Shown here in pieces: positions 52,524 through 57,709 of a DNA stretch of 57,709 nt. The notes under the pieces are model-generated. The model was not told the origin of the DNA, searched no databases, and saw only the letters and a program-made list of their open reading frames with translations. This stretch comes from Flavobacterium silvaticum (GTDB lineage Bacteria > Bacteroidota > Bacteroidia > Flavobacteriales > Flavobacteriaceae), in NCBI RefSeq assembly GCF_012911565.1, contig NZ_JAAMPU010000094.1, positions 1 to 57,709 on the forward strand, written 5' to 3'. Both the position numbers and the translations under genes were made by a program. How positions within the stretch are numbered: the first letter of the stretch is position 1; the number at the start of each line of letters is the position of its first letter.

Positions 52524-54008
52524 TCACGAAATACTAAAAGTAGTTCCTTCTTTTCCGTCTTTCAGCTGAATACCCAAGTCAAGCAATTGGTCGCGTATCT
52601 GGTCGCTCATGGCGAAATCTTTATTCGCACGCGCCTGGTTCCGCATCTGGATAAGCATATTGACAACGTTCTCCAGTTTTCCAAGCGTTCCCGAATCTCC
52701 TTTTTCTGTATCAAGGCCAAGAATATCGAATACGAAAGCGTTCATCAGTTTTATGAATTCTTCCAAATCCGAGGCATTCAGGCTTTCGCGTCCGTCGTTT
52801 ATCAAATTGACAAAACGGACACCTTCGAACAATTGTGCAATCAGGATCGGACTGTTGAAATCGTCGTCCATGGCGTCATAGCAAGCCTTTTTCCACGAAG
52901 CAATATCGAGGGTCGATACATTTTTTCCGGCTTGAAGTTCACCAAGCAATGTAAGGGCTTCCATGAGTCGATTGTAGCCTTTTTCGGCAGCTACTATTGC
53001 ATCGTCAGAAAAATCAAGAATGCTCCTGTAATGTGCCTGCATCATAAAAAAACGCGTCACCGATGCCGTGAATGCTTTACTCAATATGGTATTATCTCCG
53101 CTCAGAATTTCACCCGGCAAAATATTGTTGCCAGTAGACTTCGACATCTTTTTTCCGTTCAGCGTCAGCATATTGGCGTGCATCCAATAATTGACCGGAG
53201 GTTTTCCGGTTGCCGCTTCGTTCTGTGCGATTTCGCATTCATGGTGCGGAAACTTCAAATCCATTCCGCCTCCGTGTATGTCGAAATGCTCGCCCAGGTA
53301 TTTGGTACTCATTGCCGTACATTCCAAATGCCAGCCCGGGAAACCGTCGCTCCACGGTGAAGGCCAGCGCATGATGTGGTGCGGATCCGCCTTTTTCCAC
53401 AACGCAAAATCGGGTGCGTTCTTTTTATCCGATTGGCCATCGAGGTCGCGTGAATTGCTCAGCATATCGTCAATGTTGCGGCCGCTTAGCTGTCCGTAAT
53501 GATATTTTTCATTGAACTTGACCACGTCAAAGTAGACCGATCCGTTAGATTCATAGGCGTAACCGGAATCAAGGATTTTCTGGACAATCTGGATCTGTTC
53601 GATAATGTGGCCAGTCGCCGTGGGTTCAATGCTTGGCGGAAGAAAGTTGAAGGCGCGTAGAATTTCATGGAAATCCACCGTATATCGCTGAACGATTTCC
53701 ATCGGCTCAACCTTTTCGACACGGGCTTTTTTGGCAATTTTGTCTTCTCCGTCGTCCACATCGTCCACAATATGGCCCACATCTGTAATATTCCGCACAT
53801 ACCGAACCTTATAACCCAAATGGCGCAGGTATCGGTAAATCATATCGAACGACATAAACGTCCGCACGTTGCCCAAATGCACATTGCTGTACACCGTCGG
53901 GCCGCACACATACATACCCACATTACCCTCATGGATAGGGGTAAAGACCTCTTTTTCGCCAGACAGCGAATTATAAATTTTAAGTTCCTGGGTTTTGTAA
54001 AGCGGCAT
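52524..54008 (-). CDS. cysS: Cysteinyl-tRNA synthetase
   Basis: A 494-residue class I synthetase. The HIGH motif appears as [10 protein letters not shown] after CGPTVYS, the zinc ligands include Cys in MYVCGPTVY and the HLECTAMS region, and the KMSKS motif is in [12 protein letters not shown]. The C-terminal helical anticodon-binding part ends in a short tail. Start 54008 ([14 protein letters not shown]) was chosen because the longer frame to 54119 runs into the structured element B and adds 37 non-homologous residues. Confidence 0.95.
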   Translation of the reverse strand: MPLYKTQELKIYNSLSGEKEVFTPIHEGNVGMYVCGPTVYSNVHLGNVRTFMSFDMIYRYLRHLGYKVRYVRNITDVGHIVDDVDDGEDKIAKKARVEKVEPMEIVQRYTVDFHEILRAFNFLPPSIEPTATGHIIEQIQIVQKILDSGYAYESNGSVYFDVVKFNEKYHYGQLSGRNIDDMLSNSRDLDGQSDKKNAPDFALWKKADPHHIMRWPSPWSDGFPGWHLECTAMSTKYLGEHFDIHGGGMDLKFPHHECEIAQNEAATGKPPVNYWMHANMLTLNGKKMSKSTGNNILPGEILSGDNTILSKAFTASVTRFFMMQAHYRSILDFSDDAIVAAEKGYNRLMEALTLLGELQAGKNVSTLDIASWKKACYDAMDDDFNSPILIAQLFEGVRFVNLINDGRESLNASDLEEFIKLMNAFVFDILGLDTEKGDSGTLGKLENVVNMLIQMRNQARANKDFAMSDQIRDQLLDLGIQLKDGKEGTTFSIS

Positions 54009-54037
54009 AGTGTCGGAGTTTAGAAGCTGTTTCCGGC

Positions 54038-54165
54038 TCCCGCTATTAGTCCTCGCAATCCAGTCGTTATTTTGTATATTTTCCAATGGCTTCCTTTGGT
54101 CGCCTTGCAAAAAAATCAAAATAATCGCCTGTCCCGCTGTGGGCTAACCGCTAAGATCCGGGCTA
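54038..54165 (+). repeat. Structured intergenic element, copy B
   Basis: Second copy of the element at 42681. The closing stem is CCCGC (54039-54043)/GTGGG (54139-54143), allowed by one G-T. The middle stem is TTATTTTG (54067-54074)/CAAAATAA (54117-54124), different in sequence from copy A but complementary. The apical hairpin has a lower stem with one mismatch, the one-base 5' bulge, GGC/GCC and the 11-base loop TTCCTTTGGTC (54091-54101). The 5' TAGTCCTCG and the 3' CTGTGGGCTAACCGCT match copy A. It lies between cysS and folE. Confidence 0.7.
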
Positions 54166-54201
54166 GGGCTGTCGGGCAAAAGTCGGGAATTCGGCCCGAA
54201 A

Positions 54202-54834
54202 TTAAAAACGTGTTTCCAGTTTTATGTAATCGAGGAATTCGCGTTTGGTCTGTGCCTCTTTGAATTTCCCGCCGAACTCAGATGTTACCGTACTGCTTTC
54301 AATGTCCCTGATACCTCGGGAATTGACGCAAAGGTGTTTGGCATCCATCACGCAGGCGACATCTTCAGTGCCTAATGCAAGCTGTAATTCCTGTACGATC
54401 TGCATGGTCAGACGTTCCTGTACCTGAGGCCTTTTGGCAAAATGATCCACAATACGGTTGATTTTGGAAAGGCCAATCACATTACCATTAGAAATATAAG
54501 CTACATGAGCCCTGCCTATAATAGGTAGCAAATGATGTTCACAGGTAGAATAAACGGTGATGTTTTTTTCTACCAGCATCTCGCCGTATTTGTAGTTGTT
54601 GCTGAACGTGGAAGGGCTTGGCTTTTTTGCCGGGTTCAATCCGCCGAAAAGTTCCTTGACATACATTTTAGCCACGCGGTTCGGTGTTCCTTTTATGCTG
54701 TCATCAGTAAGATCCATGCCTAATGTCTGCAGGATACTCTCTACATGACCTTTGATTATTTCGATTTTTTTATCGTCTGGAAGCTCAAAAGCATCTTCGC
54801 GGGTAGGGTTTTGCGCGCGTTGATTGTTACTCAT
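54202..54834 (-). CDS. folE: GTP cyclohydrolase I
   Basis: A 210-residue enzyme. Zinc and catalytic residues are in YSTCEHHLLPIIGRAHVAYIS and QERLTMQIVQELQLALG, with the second Cys in EDVACVMDAKHLC. It makes dihydroneopterin triphosphate for folate or related pterins. The N-terminal extension of about 25 polar residues is normal for the family. The end (LDYIKLETRF) is complete. Confidence 0.96.
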   Translation of the reverse strand: MSNNQRAQNPTREDAFELPDDKKIEIIKGHVESILQTLGMDLTDDSIKGTPNRVAKMYVKELFGGLNPAKKPSPSTFSNNYKYGEMLVEKNITVYSTCEHHLLPIIGRAHVAYISNGNVIGLSKINRIVDHFAKRPQVQERLTMQIVQELQLALGTEDVACVMDAKHLCVNSRGIRDIESSTVTSEFGGKFKEAQTKREFLDYIKLETRF

Positions 54835-54868
54835 ATGCGTAAGTGGGATATTGTTTATTTAACCCGCG

Positions 54869-54876
54869 CAAAGATA
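54869..54876 (-). promoter_or_regulatory. -7 promoter element of folE
   Basis: On the minus strand TATCTTTG is an exact TAnnTTTG match 34 bases before the folE ATG. No TTG at the expected distance. Confidence 0.55.
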
Positions 54877-54984
54877 GGAATTCCGACTGATAATTGAACC
54901 CGGCATAATAACGGGATTAATTAAAAAATTAACTTAGTTATAATGTCAAATTATTGTAAATTTCGCCTCTTCAAATAAATTCCC

Positions 54985-55401
54985 ATGTCATATAAAACAT
55001 TATTTGCATCCATTCTATTTATAACCGGTAGCCTTTGTTTTGGGCAAACTTCAAATCCGTGTAATTTACAGTACAAAATCAAGGCAATAAATGGAGATGA
55101 AGCGTCCAATGCGCGCCGATCAGTAAAACTCGATTGGGATTTTACGGCTGCGCTGGCATCCGGCGCATCAGTCAAAATCGAAATCGTACCTGTAAAGGAT
55201 TGTTGGGAAACAGATAATGCCACTCAGTTCCGTGAAACTGCTTTTTATCCCATCACTCAGGAAAATGCGGTTTCATCGGCGTCATACACCATAGCTAATT
55301 TCAGGACTAAATGCTTTAAGTGGCGCGTTGTACTGGACGTTGCAACTTGCCATGAAGAATCTGCCTGGACATTCCAATCCATCATACCAAATCGCCAATA
55401 A
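54985..55401 (+). CDS. Small secreted protein of unknown function
   Basis: A 138-residue protein with a signal peptide (MSYKTLFASILFITGSLCFG, then QTSNPCNLQ). The mature part is beta-rich, with four Cys (PCNLQY, DCWETD, KCFKWR, ATCHEE) that can form two disulfides. No family was recognised. It stops 6 bases before the next start, so it probably accompanies the giant surface protein as a co-transcribed partner; that is inference. Confidence 0.72.
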   Translation: MSYKTLFASILFITGSLCFGQTSNPCNLQYKIKAINGDEASNARRSVKLDWDFTAALASGASVKIEIVPVKDCWETDNATQFRETAFYPITQENAVSSASYTIANFRTKCFKWRVVLDVATCHEESAWTFQSIIPNRQ

Positions 55402-55407
55402 CGTACT

Positions 55408-57709
55408 ATGAGAAATTTCTATTTTTCTTTGATCGCTTGTTTTGCATTTTTTCCTGCGTTTTCGCAATGCTTTAACTGTGATAATTCTACTCCATTTTGT
55501 GGGGATGAAATAAACAACTCCATGGAATTCCCTAACTGTACGGGGTCAACGGGGCTTGGGGATGTAGGTTGTCTTGGTTCTACGCCAAATGGAACATGGT
55601 TTACCTTAAAAATAGACCAGTCAGGTAATCTCCAGTTCGATATTACCCAAACGTCTCAGCCCAACGGCAACGGAACAACGCTGGATGTAGATTTCATAGC
55701 CTTTGGCCCTTTCAGCCAGGATCCAAACGATCCGAACTTCCTTGCCAGTTTATGCGACGGCATAGATTACGATTGGTGCGACTCTTGTCCCAACAACACA
55801 ACAAGTCCTAATTATTATCCTGATGGATTGGTTGTGGATTGTTCGTTCGATGCTTCATATACCGAAACATTGCACATCGACAATGCGCAGAACGGACAAA
55901 TCTACATGGTATTGATTACGAATTATTCAGACGATCCGGGTTATATATCTTTCACACAGGAATCGGGTGCAGGTAGTACAGACTGTAATTATGTTTGTCC
56001 GCTAACGTTTATAGATCCGGGCTTTATATGTCCGGGATACGATGTAACCCTGGTAGCAGAATCTGATGCAGTCAACCCAACATTCCAATGGTATGATCCG
56101 GCAGGTAATGCCATTCCTGGGGCTACCACTAATCAACTTACTGTTTCTGTTCCGGGTATTTATACACTCGAGGCCAATGGAACCATAGCTACAGGTTCGG
56201 CTTGTAATAATACACAAACAGTAGAGGTTTTCACTTCTCCGCCACCTACGTACACAGCGCCAACTACATTGTTTGCGTGTAATGAGCCGGGGCCTGCCGT
56301 TTTTGATCTTACCTCAAATATTCCACCGGAATTGAATCCGAATACCGTGGCTTTTTACCACTCGGAACAAGATGCATTATATTTGTTCGATAATATTACA
56401 AATCCTACCACGTATCAGGGTGCCGATGGAGAGATAATCTGGATGTCCATCGAATCTGTAGGTAGCGGATGTATTTTTGCAGATTCCTTTCCTTTAGGAT
56501 ATTTCTGTGAGGAGGTACAGGCAGGAACTCCGGGAGATCTGACACTTTGTGCCGATGCTTCAATACCATCAAACGTGGCGTCTTTTGATTTAAGTGGTAT
56601 CGATGCCCAGACATTAGGGGCAAATTCGGCAGCAGATTACCAACCAACCATCCATTTGAATTCAGGTGATGCAGATACCGGAGCCGCACCAATAGATCCT
56701 GCTGTTCTGTTTAGCGGTACAGATGGTCAGGTGTTGTGGGTTCGTCTTGAAAAGATAGCAGATCCTACCGTGTATTCTACAGCTTTCTTTACCCTTCACG
56801 TTAACCCGTTGCCAACAGGTACTATCAGTGCAAGTGCAACTTCTGTTTGTATTGGCGGAACGACTCCTCAGGTGACTTTTACGGCTACCACAGGAACGGC
56901 GCCATTTACCTTTACTTATACTGACGCTACTGGTCAACAGTCGCCTTCGGTAAGTGGTAATTCCCTGACTATAGATGTTCCTGCTTCTACAGCCGGACCT
57001 GTTACGGTTACATTTGACTCTATTGTAGATGCGAATGGCTGTTCACAACTTATAAATCAAAGTGTAAGCATAGATGTGCTTCCTTTGCCAGAGGCGACGA
57101 TTACCTCTAACGTTGCCGGAATATGCCAAGGATCAAGCCCAATGACCGTAACGTTTACGGGTTCAAATGGAACTGGGCCATATTCATTTACCTATTCGGT
57201 GAACAACGGATCTCCTTTGGTTATGGATTCGACATATCCCACATATCCTAATTATGTTGTAGATACTTCTATAGTAGGTCCCGTTAATATTACCTTACTG
57301 GAAGTATCGGATGCCAATTGCTCAAATTTCCAAGGCGATATTCTAAATCTTGAAGTTTACTCTTTGCCATCTGCCTCAGCTACAGTAAGCGCCAGTCAGG
57401 TCTGTCAGGATGCGCCTCAACCAACGGTTACGTTTACTGCTGACCCTACTTTAGGAGAATCTCCTTATACGTTTAATTATACCCTTAACGGAGGAATCGT
57501 ACAAGGCACGACGCTTGCTCCTGGAGAAAATATTTTCCAATTCGTAGTAAGCACAGCTTCTACCGGAACTTATGATGCTGAATTAATCAGCATTTCGGAC
57601 GTCAACGGCTGCATCCGGCAGATCAACCAGACGGTGAGTGTGACTGTCGTGGGGGCACCTGTTATCCCTTCTTTCCCTGTGTTGCATGTCTGCGACGACA
57701 ATAATGACG
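55408..57709 (+). CDS. Giant repeat-containing surface protein, N-terminal part (runs off window)
   Basis: Open from ATG to the window end, 767 codons and one base, with no stop. The signal peptide is FYFSLIACFAFFPAFSQ. The first 190 residues form a Cys-rich domain (FNCDNSTPFCGDE, CDGIDYDWCDSCP). Then Ig-like segments follow (PTFQWYDPAGN, FFTLHVNPLPTG) and at least three tandem units of about 80 residues starting LPTGTISASATSVC, LPEATITSNVAGIC and LPSASATVSASQVC, each with a PxxFTYT-like core. The last visible residues (LHVCDDNND) match the start of the modules that precede T9SS type B sorting domains. It is probably a surface adhesin. Confidence 0.85.
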   Translation, partial: MRNFYFSLIACFAFFPAFSQCFNCDNSTPFCGDEINNSMEFPNCTGSTGLGDVGCLGSTPNGTWFTLKIDQSGNLQFDITQTSQPNGNGTTLDVDFIAFGPFSQDPNDPNFLASLCDGIDYDWCDSCPNNTTSPNYYPDGLVVDCSFDASYTETLHIDNAQNGQIYMVLITNYSDDPGYISFTQESGAGSTDCNYVCPLTFIDPGFICPGYDVTLVAESDAVNPTFQWYDPAGNAIPGATTNQLTVSVPGIYTLEANGTIATGSACNNTQTVEVFTSPPPTYTAPTTLFACNEPGPAVFDLTSNIPPELNPNTVAFYHSEQDALYLFDNITNPTTYQGADGEIIWMSIESVGSGCIFADSFPLGYFCEEVQAGTPGDLTLCADASIPSNVASFDLSGIDAQTLGANSAADYQPTIHLNSGDADTGAAPIDPAVLFSGTDGQVLWVRLEKIADPTVYSTAFFTLHVNPLPTGTISASATSVCIGGTTPQVTFTATTGTAPFTFTYTDATGQQSPSVSGNSLTIDVPASTAGPVTVTFDSIVDANGCSQLINQSVSIDVLPLPEATITSNVAGICQGSSPMTVTFTGSNGTGPYSFTYSVNNGSPLVMDSTYPTYPNYVVDTSIVGPVNITLLEVSDANCSNFQGDILNLEVYSLPSASATVSASQVCQDAPQPTVTFTADPTLGESPYTFNYTLNGGIVQGTTLAPGENIFQFVVSTASTGTYDAELISISDVNGCIRQINQTVSVTVVGAPVIPSFPVLHVCDDNND

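Noticed and set aside
52587..53360. 257-codon plus-strand open frame
   Set aside because: Opposite cysS, which has all its catalytic motifs.
54009..54119. Longer start for cysS
   Set aside because: The extension translates the structured element B and adds 37 residues not expected in the family.

Overview
The window reads as chromosomal DNA of a flavobacterium (Bacteroidota, Flavobacteriaceae, probably Flavobacterium or a close relative). The basis is: several TAnnTTTG-type -7 promoter elements; three tandem genes with the CHU_C/type B sorting domain of the type IX secretion system (T9SS); a fused SecDF; a lipoprotein with an acidic Asp/Ser tract after the lipidated Cys; and the YitT, FtsE, AsnB, GyrB and Mdh sequences. 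Species was not determined. No tRNA, rRNA, CRISPR array or intact transposase was seen.

Layout: (1) 1-3051, a signalling locus with two paralogous histidine kinases (the first cut by the window edge), a stand-alone receiver, and a receiver fused to a class III nucleotide cyclase. (2) 3052-14665, mostly minus-strand housekeeping and small genes: YitT, HD phosphohydrolase, YdeI-like, an acidic miniprotein, NTF2-like, a (p)ppGpp synthetase/hydrolase, an aspartic protease-PDZ protein, a luciferase-like monooxygenase, a serine hydrolase and a TrmH methyltransferase. (3) 14821-20849, a UPF0126 membrane protein facing three tandem paralogous T9SS surface proteins. (4) 21052-30779, a surface-glycan locus: GNAT/FemAB-like protein, DegT aminotransferase, hexapeptide acyltransferase, Wzx-like flippase, four glycosyltransferases, a FdtA-type ketoisomerase and a 2OG-Fe(II) oxygenase. 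(5) 30776-42303, ftsE, a lipoprotein, a TPR protein plus outer-membrane barrel pair, a GreA-like protein, a sulfatase-fold transferase, an acyltransferase and asnB. (6) 42304-43064, a gene-free tract filled with structured intergenic repeats. (7) 43065-54834, a dipeptide epimerase and core genes gyrB, mdh, secDF, lgt, yidD, cysS and folE. (8) 54985-57709, a small secreted protein and the N-terminal 767 codons of a very large repeat-containing surface protein that leaves the window.

How the genes fit together: SecDF, Lgt and YidD serve protein export and membrane biogenesis, and supply the export route used by the lipoprotein and the T9SS-type adhesins. FdtA plus FdtB point to a dTDP-3-amino-3,6-dideoxyhexose (Fuc3N or Qui3N type) made from dTDP-4-keto-6-deoxyglucose. 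Its N-acyl form would be assembled by the glycosyltransferases and flipped by the Wzx-like protein. The precursor genes rmlA and rmlB are not in the window.

The most unusual things seen are non-coding. One is a pair of about 130-nt intergenic elements (42681-42812 and 54038-54165) whose sequences differ in the stems but keep the same folding plan with compensatory changes. Another is a three-unit array upstream of the serine hydrolase in which two 8-mers recur with an exact 17-nt gap. There is also a 12-bp inverted repeat around a 10-bp palindrome just before the first glycan gene, an 18-bp perfect inverted repeat between gyrB and mdh, and an 11-mer repeated four times only in intergenic DNA. 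None was searched against a database.
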